From positions 29,782,227 to 29,846,226 of the forward strand of contig NC_089863.1 of assembly GCF_036373705.1 (NCBI RefSeq): a DNA stretch of 64,000 nucleotides. Reading direction: 5' to 3'. Position 1 is the first letter of the stretch. Each line of letters begins with the position of its first letter. The notes under the pieces were generated by a model. It ran no database searches. It was not told where the DNA came from and saw nothing but the letters and a program-made list of their open reading frames with translations. Positions 14,331 to 25,430 of the stretch are shown here, in pieces. The stretch comes from Amia ocellicauda (Eukaryota > Chordata > Actinopteri > Amiiformes > Amiidae). Both the position numbers and the translations under genes were made by a program.

Positions 14331-17300
14331 TACACGTTACTGATAAGATGTTAGTGTTATGATGATGTTTATGCTGCGTTGCGGCACTGTGGGAGCAGGA
14401 GGAAGATGACAAACTGTAAGTCTGTCCTGTTGTGATTAATTGTGGTCAGCAATTAATGTATTTTGCATTTTGTTAAAAGTTATCTCCTGTATCAAATGGA
14501 GAAATGGCCACACATTCATATTTAACACTCCGACCATTTAAAAACTTAATAAAGTTGGAAAAAGAAAGCTGTAAATTCTCAAAAATAAATAAATTACGCA
14601 TTTGTTTTGTACTGTACATTTGTGCACATTCATTCTGACGGTAGATTGAAAACACTGCATTCTTTTTTTCTTAAAACATAAGTGCCACACAATGTATATT
14701 AATCTACCAGTTTTGGTTATTTTACAAAATGTAAAAGCAGTAGATATTAAGTAAATATACACTGAAAAAACGAAGGTGCATTGGTAATAACAGAGCAAGT
14801 ACAAATAAAACACAAAACAATATGGACAGGTTAATGCAGCCAAATGAACAAACCTTTACTTCTTGTATGTAACGGCAGGGCAATGGGAGAATCTGTGGCA
14901 CTTTGTTTTGGGGGTAGATTGTGGTTTTTAAATGCAGTTTAGTATTATAATCCTCAAACTTAATGCGTGATGAAATGTGATTCATGCATTTTACTGCACG
15001 GTAGCAATACTGCAACATTTAAATTATGTGTTCATTGTATGATGCACTCATTCTTTATTATTTAATGTTATGACATGCTTTGGCATGGTGTTCCACTAAA
15101 TATAATTAAGACTGACTGATTTAAGGATTAAAGATTCTCATTGTCCAAAATAAAAACAGACATATTCCAAAAATGACTGAGCTAGTGAAGTGCTTACTAT
15201 TGCTTTTTTGTATTTGTAAATTGACAATAATCTGTGAGCAAAAATGAAACCTGCATATTTATATTGTTTTTGGGGAAGAATATGTGCCTCGCTTCATTCA
15301 GCTTCATATTCAGCAGCAGACTCCCATTAACCGACTGAATCTTCACTTGCTATTAGGACTATGGAGGGATAAGGGGGTGGGTTCAAGGTGGGGGGAGGTT
15401 GGCAGTGGATGCATGTGGCAGGTGGGGGGGGTTGATGGTTCTACCTATATATATATATATTGGTTAAAAAAATGCTGTTTAGCCCCTGTATAAACTTTTA
15501 TATCCCTAATTTATCATTGGCACCCATTAGCACTTACTAAAGTATACAAACCAGACTTTAGGCACTCTGGCCAAAAAAGGTTGGCCATGCCTGGGTTAAG
15601 CCCTTGTTTTCCACGTGATTATGCCTGCAGGTGCAGTAAATTACAAGCCCCAGTGTGTAGCCCCACACATGTTCCAGTTAGTGGAGGATGCATTCAAGGT
15701 TAAGAGAGCTGAGAGTTGTGATCAGTCTTAATGCAAAATAGATGTGCGCTTTGAAGCGAAGTAAGGGACCAATCCGCTTGACTTTGTATTCCACTTCGCA
15801 CGGACACATCTCACTCTGGGACATCTAACTGCTTGAATGGAACACACTTCATTGGTGTTCTCAGCTCTTGCCAGTTGATCTTCTGGCACAATCAAAACTG
15901 TCTTTCTGATCCATTAAATTATTATTTTTTAAGTATTTTAAAAGGGTGTGCATAATGCATTGCACAAAGTATAAGAACAATTAGTGTCATTGCAATTGAA
16001 GCTTTTTACAAAGTTACACTTTATTACTAAATCATTTGGTCTTATTGTACTATTTCTGTTTTAACTGTGCCACTTTAATCATATCTGCATGCATTTCCAC
16101 ACAGTAGCAGATAAAATTCTACTAATTGTAAATATACAGTGCCTTCCACAGTGATTTCTACCTGATTCAATGTTAAAAAAAAAGGAAAAAAGCTTGACTT
16201 TTCTGCAAAAAAAAAGTTGAAAAATGCTGAAGTGGTGAGGGATCATCTAAGAGAAATGATGCCCCAGTGGCATGACATCACTATTTAATAACAATAAAGT
16301 TCAATACCAAACTCAAACACTGAGTTCATACAATTTGATCACATTTGATTAATATTGTAGTAAAAATTATTCGATAATACAATTACAAATAACACATTTA
16401 TTAGATATGTTTTGCATCGTCGGTCAGTAGTTCCAAGTAGTTCTGACCACGAGTTACAAAGAGGATCAGCACTCCCTTGGATAGCGTTGAGCATTACTAG
16501 TTATTGTGCAGTGTGTGGCCCACTCATGATATAGAATAACTTTTGGATATGCTTATTTATGTGGAAATCTGCATTTTTACATTACATTCAACAGGTTAAT
16601 GGTCGTTTGAAGCCCTACTACTTACATGGGTCAGACCTTGACACAACACAGCTGCCCTGTATAAATTGCATCCATGATGACTCAGTCTATCTATAAGCTA
16701 TTGTTTCCACTTAGTAATATATTTATGATCTGTAGTTAAAACAACTATCATTTGAGTGCTACACTACTTGTTCAATCATGATAATTTGGTATGTGTTGTG
16801 TATAATTCTTATAACAGTTTAGAGAGCATGTGAGTTCAGTAGCTGTCTGACAGTAGCACTGCATTAGTGTACAGTAATAGCTGCGATGCAGCTCAGTGGT
16901 GCAATTAGGGGCTGGTGTGTGAACGTGTGCGTAATCGGGGCGGCGGCGGTTGAGTAACCGAGGACCGGTTGTGGGGGTCAAAGTCTGGGTCAAATTCCAG
17001 GGCCATTTTTTAGTCCCAGTCCGTCCCTGACTACACAAAACCCAAATAACCTTGGGGCGCTACATATTGATGTGTATTCTCTCAAGGAGGAAACTGAGGT
17101 TGGAGAATTTTGTTCATTTGATTGCTTCACTGACTTCCAGCTCATAAAATTGATAAATAGCCAGGTGTCCATTGGTGTGCTTAAACTAAAAACAGTTCAG
17201 TATGTTTGCCACAACAACTATGACAAAATGAAAAGCTTGGTCAAGATAATATTCAAACTTTAATAGTAATATAGGGAACTTTAGGGCAAGGGGGTGCTGT

Positions 17301-17368
17301 GGGGATTTGGCCTTAGACCTTGAACTTGCGTTGAACTTGAGGCCCTTTCCTAGGGGGGGCATGTTTTG
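14331..17368. other. Non-coding stretch
   Basis: Mostly AT-rich with isolated short frames lacking family resemblance. A (TA)n run lies at about 15446-15463, and GC-richer sequence at about 16900-17000 is not recognised. No gene is called. Confidence 0.5.
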
Positions 17369-17745
17369 GTTTCGCTGAAGAATTAGCATACTGGCAAGCA
17401 GAGTTCAGGGCTCTGCAGGAATTTATAGGTTGGTGGGGGTCTTCCGCTGTTTTCAACCCCACACACACCCCCTCCAAAAGAGCTCTATTTAAGCCCTCCT
17501 GATTCTTTCATAAAATAGCTCATTTTCTCTATGCGAGTGAAGCGAGGCTGTCTCGTCAAAATGTCCAAAGGTTTTATTGCTTTCAAATGGACAAGGATTA
17601 TGTTGGTGTGGAGCATTTTGATCTAGGGGGATGGTAAGGACATGTCCATGCATTTTGTAACCTTGGGTCACTGAAGAATTTACATACTGGTGAGCAGAGT
17701 TCAGGGGACTGAAGAATATGCATACTGGTTGGCAGAGTTCAGGGC
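17369..17745. repeat. Degenerate ~38-bp minisatellite-like repeat
   Basis: The phrase 'ctgaagaat-agcatactgg' plus '-gcagagttcaggg' occurs at about 17377-17413, 17672-17706 and 17707-17743. The last two are in tandem. All three are in the same orientation, and the first is separated from the others by about 260 bp of unrelated sequence. Confidence 0.75.
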
Positions 17746-18429
17746 ATTTGCTGATGTTGAATTTGACTAGCCTCACGGCTGGACCGGTCTGTTTACATTT
17801 TGAGGTGATGTTCCCTGGACCCCTTTAGAGCTGAATATGCTGAGCGATATCGATCTGTAGAAGTGGTGGGGCTGTGTGTAGTCTAAGAGTAACGTAGCTT
17901 TCTCCAAACATTCTGTATTAGGAGCATCCAAAGATCATGAAAAATGAATTTCCAGAGTTGCAGACAATATCAAAAGTCTTAGAAAGGGTTAATGTAAAGC
18001 TTGAATAAATACAATGATCAAGTATACGTGTGTGTGTGTGTGTGTCTGGGTGTGAGTGTTTCTGTATAAAATGTTTAGATTATTCTCAGAGTGGTTTATG
18101 CTGCGTGAGTCAAAGATCCAATATAATCTCAGTAAATACTACTACTACTCAATACAATTCCCACATGGCAGAAAATAGCAAATGTGTTATTTAACAAAAT
18201 GGGGAATGTAAAGAGTTTAAACATTTATATTTGTACATACACTGCTAAGAGTTTCTTATTTACAACTGGTCAGTTTTCATGAATGGGGGTGCAGTCTGAA
18301 GACCTTAAAGGCCTTCAGTACAGCCTTCAGTATAACTAACTAGTAACATTCTTACAGACATGAAGAATGAAAACACCATTTTAAATCCCCTGACAATAAG
18401 TAAATGAAACTAAATAATACTAATTAAAC
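17746..18429. other. Non-coding stretch with (TG)n
   Basis: A perfect (GT)n run lies at about 18028-18046. Nothing else is recognised. Confidence 0.5.
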
Positions 18430-19560
18430 TTAAGAAATACAGAAGAGTCCACAGCCGAGACACGGGAGATCCGCCTCGATGTCCCAGATAAATTTGATGC
18501 AATGGGCAGCAGCGCTTTGGTCGCAACGAAGTCCCATCACACGGTCCTTGAGGGTTTCATGGCACATTTCAAGGATATGTTTAACCATCCCAGTGAGGGA
18601 AGGGGGGCTGGGGAGCATCTTCTCACCCTTAATCAGGGCATCTCCTCCGCGGCAGATAATGCACTGAAGTTTCGAACTCTGGCGTCATATAGTGGATGGG
18701 ATGAACTAGCCAGTTCAGACAAGGACTACATGCAGACTTACAATCTGAGCTAGCATGTAGAGATGAGGATCTGGGACTGGAGGAGGTCATTCAACTGCAT
18801 CATATGTCCCTCTACCTTCCCAGCAGCTGCCAGTTTCTTTTTTATTGCAAAAAAGGATGGGGGACTATGGCCGTGCATTGATTACAGTGGACTCACGTTT
18901 AAATATCACTATCCTCTGCCCTCAGTGCCTGTGGCTTTGCAACAAGTTTAAGGGGCTCGATATTTTACCAAGCTAGATCTTAGGAGTGCATATAACTTAA
19001 TAAGCATACAAAGGGGAGATGAGTGGAAAACCATCCTCATCATCCAGTCCTGTCTGTGCTGTCCCCAATCTGCTGAGACATGGCTCAAATCACGCAAGCT
19101 CTCGTATCAGACTCGGCTTCTCCACAATGCCCGGTTTCTCACACTTTTGTCGATCTTCATGCGCCCCTGACTGCTTCACTGAATACATGCCTCTCCTGCC
19201 TCTGGACATCCAGGAATACAGCGCACGTTATCACTTACAAGAAAAACATTCTGCTGGCCCACCATGATCAGGGATGTGACTCAGTTTGTCAATGCCTGTG
19301 CATCCTGCGCTCAATCCAAAACTTTGTGACAGCTGGATTGTTGGAACCTGTTCCCACTCCACATCGTCCTGGTCCCACATTACAATTGATTTCACCGCCA
19401 TCCTAGTGGCCATCAGTCGTTTTTCAAAGGCATGTAAATTGGTTCCTTTGAAGGGGCTCCCCACCAGGCTCGCCACTGCAAAATTCCTGTTTCAACATGT
19501 CCTTCGAACTTCCTTTGAAAAACCTCAGCCCGCTTTTCATCTGCCCCTTTAAAGTACTGC
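18430..19560 (+). mobile_element. Ty3/gypsy LTR retrotransposon remnant
   Basis: Three blocks lie in the expected order but in broken frames. A Gag/capsid-like segment (about 18469-18790) contains ADNALKFRTLASYSGWDE. A reverse-transcriptase fragment (about 18829-19020) contains IAKKDGG, then IDYSGLT and YPLPS, followed in another frame by [11 protein letters not shown], the palm aspartate block. An integrase fragment (about 19250-19550) contains [16 protein letters not shown] of the zinc-binding region and [17 protein letters not shown] of the catalytic core. Protease, the YxDD half of RT, RNase H and both LTRs are absent. Gag joins RT within tens of bases, so large internal deletions have occurred. 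It cannot transpose by itself. Confidence 0.85.
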
Positions 19561-19679
19561 ACCACATAAATCCGGTGACTTACCAGTTACTCTTACCTCC
19601 TCATTACAGTATCTCCCCTACCTTCCATGTGTCGTCATTGAAGCCATTCATCATGTTATAAGTCACAGCTGCCTGGCCC

Positions 19680-20040
19680 TGCGTGCACACTGCCCGCTCG
19701 CTCAACTCTCAAGTCCCTGTTGCTGAGCCCTGCATTGTGTGCACTCTGCACGCTCGGGGGGGGCGTGTCTTATTTTTAAACTAGCCATTAGAAAGAGAAG
19801 GCACTTCCGGATGCAGAGCACATCTGCCCTGCCATTGGTTGTCGCCGAACTCCGTCACTGCGCGCTCGCTGCTAATTTGCATAAGGTTGAACATTGCTCA
19901 ACTCTCCACTGTCGCTGTCGCCCGGAGATTTTGTCTCCGAGCGTAGCCCCGCCCCCTGTCGCCGGGAGTCGTCGGCTCTCATTGGAAATGAGTGGGAGCG
20001 TTTCGCTCTGTCGCGCTAGCGAGCGGGCAGTATGAACGCA
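19680..20040. mobile_element. Non-autonomous DNA transposon (MITE), 361 bp
   Basis: The two ends are inverted copies. 'Tgcgtgcacactgcccgctc' plus 'gct' at 19680-19702 pairs with the reverse complement of 20018-20040, differing at two of 23 positions. The interior is CpG-rich, with further cgctcgct-type words and no ORF of interest. No transposase is present. Superfamily is unassigned; 'tgcgttcaca'-type ends occur in several fish hAT/Harbinger-like MITEs. Confidence 0.8.
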
Positions 20041-20246
20041 CCTTAATTCGGATTTTAATAGTTTACAGTTTAAACTTTAACTAATTCATGAACATTTTTT
20101 TTCTTCCTTCCAGAAAACACACTCTTGTGCAGCAATTGTAAAATAAAAAATAAACAAATACACACATATGCTATAATACATTGTATGAGAGTGCTTAAAA
20201 TAACTACATAACTGCATGTAATACTAAATTACCCTGTAAATAGTTA

Positions 20247-21050
20247 TCTTGTTAATCCAGGTAAGACCTGGATGTGATCTACTGAATCCCTTGACCTGTA
20301 CCAGCTGTCCATCAGGTCACATTCTTGATGTAGACCCTCTTTCATTCCTCTGGCAGGCAACCTGATCCAGATTGGTGCTGGTGGGGACAAGTTTGTGGTG
20401 GGCTGCAATCCCTCCAGTGGCATTGTCTGTCTGAACCACAGGCCTGCACTGAGCTACGATGGCTCTGGCAGTGTGTCCTGGATGGCAGTCCCAGGCGAGC
20501 TCAAGTACTACTCCTGTGGGCCTGTTGGGTGCTGGGGGTGAACAATCTAGATGAAATCCTGGTCAAGCTGGGTGTCAGTGGGAATTCCTGTCCTGGCCCT
20601 GAGAAGTGGTACCGCATTCCAGGCTCCCTGTCCATGGTGGAAGTGAGTGCGGATGGTGAAGTGCATGGATTGAACAAACATGGCTCGGTATTCAAAAGGT
20701 GAGGTTCCAGCTGTTCAAGGATAAGTAAGGTTAGTAAGCTATGCTATGAATAGATTGGTTGAACAGCTTGTAAAATGGGGAGATTTGTTCTTGAAGCTTT
20801 AAAGTAGCTCAAGTATGTGGATGTGCAGTTCTCAAGACTACAACTTTGATCCTTCTTGGTTTATTAGCTGTACAAGACCACAATCCTGTCAAGGATCTAT
20901 TTTGCCACTCAGGATTGTCATCAATGCCTGTAACCCCTTTGGTAGTAGATGGGAACTTCTAAGGGTAGCTGGGATAAGCAGATCTGTGTCATACACCTGG
21001 AGTCCTTTGGATTGTCTGCAAAAATGGCCAAAGTCCAGAGGTGCATGACC
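20247..21050 (+). pseudogene. Fish-egg-lectin-like pseudogene (exons 3-4 only)
   Basis: Closely similar to the intact lectin gene 3.8 kb downstream. A remnant of the exon 2 donor is visible at about 20253-20262 ('taatccag|gtaagacct' against 'caacccag|gtaaagcct'), but exons 1 and 2 are gone. Exon 3 spans 20357-20698, with words such as GAGGDKFVVGCNPS, YYSCGPVGCWG and WYRIPGSLSMVEV. It is 342 nt rather than 343, because a G-run at 20534-20538 has five rather than six Gs, which creates an immediate TGA. Exon 4 (from 20913) has a further shift of about two bases after SYTW and has lost the normal stop. A poly(A)-like AATAAA lies at 21190-21195. Once functional tectonin-repeat lectin; now dead. 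Confidence 0.9.
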
Positions 21051-21195
21051 TACGATGAACAATCTCCTTGTGATTGTTAGCTCTATAGATGTTCTTGGAG
21101 TCATGTGAGGCTCTGAACTGCTCCATCTTTGAGCTGAAATGTACCATGCTTCCTCTAATAATGGTTTTGTGCTCTTTGTCCTATGAGTTAATAAA

Positions 21196-21900
21196 GCTGG
21201 AGAAATAAGTATTGTCTGTAGCCTTTCTCCCATTCACCTAAATGAACTCATTACAACTGGATAAAGAATCATATGTCTTGACATGCAGACAATGGCAACT
21301 ACTTTATTAGGAGGTTTTATGCAACAGAAAGTAGGAACTGCAAATTACCTTGGTGTTGAGTAGTGGTTTGGGCACTGGTCTGGTGAGGAGAGAGTGGTGG
21401 GTTCAATTCCAGGTGGGAGACACTGCTGTTGGGGAAAATGTGATGTATTGGCAGTCTAGAACTATAATTCTGTCTTACTTGTGTAATTCTATTGGAATCA
21501 GTTGGAAATCCTACCTGTAAAGAATGTGGGCATTTATGCCTAATTGTATTATACACGTCAGAACAACCCTATTAGTAGGCCTACCTCTGTGCTTCAAGCT
21601 TTTAAAAAAAGGAGATAACCCCTTCCATTTTGAAAACGTGTAAATGGTTTTCCTGATAACTGTTTTTATTTTAAAGCAAAAACCAAATCCTAAATTGCAC
21701 TGAGAAACACTTCCAGCTATGTAAATCCTGCTGAGAGCTCTCAATTACATAATTTAACTTAATTAAAGTAATTTGATTACATTTGACTCTTTAAATTGTG
21801 TAACTGATACAAAGTTGGTTCCTAAAAAATGTCCTTTATATTATAAAATGTTATACTTAACTTTAACACTAAATGCTCTAAACATAATTAAAAGGCTCTG
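21196..21900. other. Non-coding stretch
   Basis: Contains a short tRNA-SINE-like word run at about 21350-21420 ('gttgagtagtggtttgggca', 'gtgggttcaattcc', the latter resembling a pol III box B), so a degraded SINE is possible. No gene. Confidence 0.4.
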
Positions 21901-22015
21901 ATTTAGGAAATAATTAGTTCAATTAAGGGTTCAATTAAGTAATTGAGTGCTCAGTTGGAACAAAAACCAGCAGAGTAGAAGGGGTACTCCAGGACACTGA
22001 TCTAAACCATCACTA
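21901..22015 (+). repeat. Dispersed 'ttcaattaagtaattgag' repeat
   Basis: Core 'caattaagtaattgag', then 'ctcagttggaac', 'aaaaaccagcag', 'ggggtactccagg' and 'actgatctaaa'. Recognisable relatives lie at 26300-26392, about 46430-46500 and 57545-57630. They define a short interspersed family in this genome. Confidence 0.7.
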
Positions 22016-22792
22016 ACATCCTGTTGTGTATGCAGTATTGATTTTCTTTGTATATTTACTTTGTATTTCTTTGTATAAGTATATTTTTCATTCAAGACCT
22101 ATGTGTATAGAGCCTGTATTAATCCATTGTTGCCATTGTAGGAATTTCAAAAGATTTAAAAAAAAAGTAAAAAAAAACTACATTTCCAAACATTTTCATT
22201 GCAATTATAAGAATAAATGTATGTCTTGATCCCATATTCATATTGATCATAATTAGTACTTTGTGTTTTACTGTGCTGAATTATACTGCATACTTTGTCA
22301 GCTTTAAAAAATCTACATTCACTTAAAGACATAAACCTAAATCAGAGGAGAAACATTTTTACGATAAATGTGATGCCAGTAGCATACTAATGAACTGGTT
22401 TATACGGAAGAGCATTAGGGCCACTTAAGAGAGAGAAAAAATATATATATTTTGAGAAAAAAATTCAAAACTTTTGAGATTTAAAGTCGAAATAAACTTT
22501 TGAGAAAAAAAGTCAAAAGTTTTGAGATTTAAAGGCGAAATAAACTTTTGAGAAAAAAAGTCAAAAGTTTTGAGATATGAAGTCGAAATAAACTTTTGAG
22601 AAAAAAAGTTGAAAGTTCAGGTTCAAACACAACAGCATCGATATGGTGTTATAAGGGGACTGGGTAAAACCCGAAATGGGTTCTAGATGAGGAGAAGGTT
22701 ATCATGAAGTTAAAAAGACTGTGTAGAGCTGTATTGAACTGAAATTTAGGTATAAAAGGGAATTATTGATGTCTAAATTAATGCACTCAATA

Positions 22793-22980
22793 GCACTGTG
22801 CAGTAGTGGTTAGGGCTCTTGACTCATTATTTAAAGGTTGTGGGTTCAAATCCTGGGTGGTGCAGTGCTTGAACAAGGCACTTCACTTAGATTGTGCCAG
22901 TATAATGCCCAGCTACATAAATGGGTACAAATGTAAGAGCGTCTGCTAAATGACAAATAATGTAATGAAAAGTATGCCTT
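22793..22980 (+). mobile_element. tRNA-derived SINE with L2-like tail
   Basis: The head contains box A-like 'tagtggttaggg' and a perfect box B 'ggttcaaatcc'. The body reads 'gaacaaggcacttcactt' and 'ataaatgggtacaaatgtaa', and the tail 'gagcgtctgctaaatgac'. It is nested inside the foldback element. Confidence 0.85.
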
Positions 22981-23316
22981 AGAACGCTAATAAGCCTTAT
23001 TAATCGCTCGAATGGACAAATATTTGTAAACTATTTTGGGTGTATGTTTCCAGTTCCAAAAATAACTCCCCAGCAAAAAACTACTGTACCTTAAAAAGGA
23101 CTATGATGATTTTGGGGAGTTGTCTTTTCAATATTAGAAAGCAACCCTTGGAAAGCTAACAACCCAATCTAAGATACAAACTTGTGGCATTGGGGACACT
23201 TATTTGGCTGTCTCTTCCCAGTCCGACAAATGGCTCCCAAGCATGAAACTATTGCACCTTAATACCACTATTACTTTTACAAATCCTGTTCAGTTTAACA
23301 AATTGTAGAAAATGTG

Positions 23317-23322
<6 letters not shown>

Positions 23323-23380
<58 letters not shown>
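23323..23380. repeat. (AAT)n microsatellite
   Basis: About 19 AAT units within the central part of the foldback element. Confidence 0.95.
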
Positions 23381-24130
23381 TGTATTGGTATTGTTAATGT
23401 TATTATTAGTATTGAAGTTCATTATTAATATTATTTACATTATGTAATACAATATTTGCAATTAAAACACACGTTTCTGAAAGCACAGAATAAGTATTTT
23501 TCTGTTTTAGACGTCTTTGTAAATCTTTCTATTGTTCCGGCGTTTCGGGTTTTACCCAGTCCCCTATTGACGCCGTATCGACGCTGTTGGTGTTTGAACC
23601 TGAACTTTCAACTTTTTTTCTCAAAAGTTTATTTCGCCTTTAAAAAAAAAAATCTCAAAAGTTTTGAATTTCTTTCTCATAATATATATATTTTTTTTCT
23701 CTCTCTTAAGTGACCCTAATGCTCTTCCGTATAAACCAGTTCATTAGTATGCTACTGGCATCACATTTATCCTAAAAATGTTTCTCCTCTGATTTATTAA
23801 GGAATCCCTGAATTTCTGAGTCATTTACACATGGTGGGACCAGTCAAGACATACAAGGCAGCTGAAAACCTTTAGTACACGCAGGGTAGCTGGATAGTAA
23901 TTGTTGATCATTATTGGTGGCAAGTGTTGTATGCAGTCTTAGTAATTCTTTCACGCAATTCTCGTCTTTCTGCAGTAGTGATTTAGGACACAGCCACCAA
24001 TGTTATTGTTACTGATAAGGGCCCACATTTATGAAGCTGTGGAATTCAATTATTCAATGAAAGAGCTGATTGGAAAGGTGTGTTTGCAAGGGGGAGGGTG
24101 ACTGGATATATAAAGCCTATATATAAAGCA

Positions 24131-24136
24131 TATAAA
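24131..24136 (+). promoter_or_regulatory. TATA box of the lectin gene
   Basis: TATAAA, 43 bp before the ATG; a second TATATAAA is at about 24108-24115. The spacing allows a very short 5' UTR. Assigned by position and sequence only. Confidence 0.55.
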
Positions 24137-24178
24137 GGGGTTAGTTAGTGTGTGACATCTCTGAGTATAATAGCAACA

Positions 24179-25430
24179 ATGAGAGGAGAGATTGTCTATC
24201 TGGTTTTTATTGTGGGCTCTGGCATAGGTAAGGTTGTGATTGTGCTTTTTTCATCCAAGAAATGTATATCTGATTTGTGTGTAAGCTAGCCTCTAGTAAA
24301 CTTTGGCCAAGACCATTAAACTATGTTTGTGTACTATTGTGCAAGAAACTCCTCCCATTCCTGCAATTGTCTTTTTAAAAAAAAAAAAAAAAAAAAAAGC
24401 TTACTCTCTCTGCCCCCTTCACTTGGAAACCTAAATCTATACACTTTCCATCCAGTGTCGGTAGCTGAAGCCCTGCGGTGTCATCCGATCCCTGGCATCC
24501 TGAAGCAGATTGATGCTGGTGCTGGCAGAGTGTGTGGCATTGATCATCGGGACCAAGTTGTTGACTTCAATGGTGATGCATGGGTCTCTCTCCAGGCAAC
24601 TGGTAAACATGTCAGTGTTGGACCAGCTGGGATGTGGAGAGTGGGCCTTGGAGACCTGGTCTTCAAGTGGTTGGGAAGTGGCTGGGTCAGAGTCAACCCA
24701 GGTAAAGCCTAGCTGTGGTGTACTGGATGGTGCGAGTTTCTCCATTTTAAATGGTGCTGTTCCAGAGGCCTTTGGGACTGCTTATTCCTGACGTAAACCC
24801 CCTTCCCTTTTACAGACAGACTCCACCAGATTGATGCTGGGGGGGACAAGTTTGTGGTCGGCTGCAATGCCTCTCAGGGCATCTTCTGTCTGAACCGCAG
24901 GCCCGTACTGGCATACGAGTCCCCAGGCAGTGTCCCCTGGCGCCAAGTCCCAGGATTGCTCAATTACTACTCCTGTGGGCCTTTTGGGTGCTGGGGGGTG
25001 AACAAGCTGGGCCACATCTTTGTCAAGATGGGTGTCAGTGGGAATTTCTGCCAAGGCCCTCGCAAGTGGTACCGCATTCCAGGCTCCCTGTCCATGGTGG
25101 AGGTGGGCACCGATGGCAGTGTGCATGGCGTGAACTGGAAGGGATTAGTCTTCTGGAGGTAAGGCTTTAGGTTTGAGGAGTTGTGTTCCAGTTTTGTTGC
25201 TCCTAGTTAATCGGTCTTTTATAGTGAGGGAAGGCTGCCTTAACTCAATGCATCCGTTTACCATATTCTCCATCTCCCCGTCTTGCAGGGCTGGTATCAA
25301 TGCTTGTAATAACTTTGGCAGCAGGTGGCTCCCAATCAAGGCTGTTGGCAGAAGCAGGCATGTGTCGTATGACCGTGGGATCCTCTGGGTAGTCTGTGAA
25401 AATGGCCGAGTCCAGAGATGCACAGTCTAG
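24179..25430 (+). CDS. Fish-egg-lectin-like tectonin protein, 4 exons, 259 aa
   Basis: Coding exons are 24179-24227, 24456-24701, 24816-25158 and 25289-25430. All introns are GT-AG with phases 1, 1 and 2, and the frame closes at TAG. Residues 1 to about 22 form a signal peptide (hydrophobic YLVFIVG core, likely cut after VAEA). The mature part is built of tectonin beta-propeller repeats: LKQIDAGAGRVCGID, LHQIDAGGDKFVVGC, YYSCGPFGCWGVNKLG, WYRIPGSLSMVEVG, and NACNNFG with SRHVSYD. It has many cysteines, as in secreted fish-egg lectins. Length fits that family (about 230-260 aa). Known members bind bacterial envelope sugars and occur in eggs and serum; that role is inferred here. A pseudogene copy lies upstream and a TATA box just before the ATG. 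I give no gene symbol because fish paralogues are numerous. Confidence 0.92.

Larger units (their letters stand above)
22338..23796. mobile_element. Foldback-type element with long inverted arms
   Basis: The left arm (22338-22676) and right arm (23543-23796) are inverted copies from 'taaatcagaggagaaac' at the outside to 'gactgggtaaaacccgaaa' at the inside. The left arm carries about three tandem 48-bp units (starting near 22449, 22496 and 22544, plus a partial at 22592) of 'cttttgagaaaaaaagtcaa'-type sequence. The right arm carries only about one. The 0.87-kb centre has no transposase-like ORF, but holds a SINE and an AAT array. No clear target-site duplication was seen. It lies exactly between the two lectin copies. 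Confidence 0.8.

Noticed and set aside
22800-22870. tRNA gene at 22.8 kb because of good A and B boxes
   Set aside because: No cloverleaf with paired acceptor stem; the body and L2-type tail show it is a SINE.
24782-25126. Minus-strand 114-codon frame inside the lectin gene
   Set aside because: Shadow of exon 3; the + strand has matching splice sites and family motifs.
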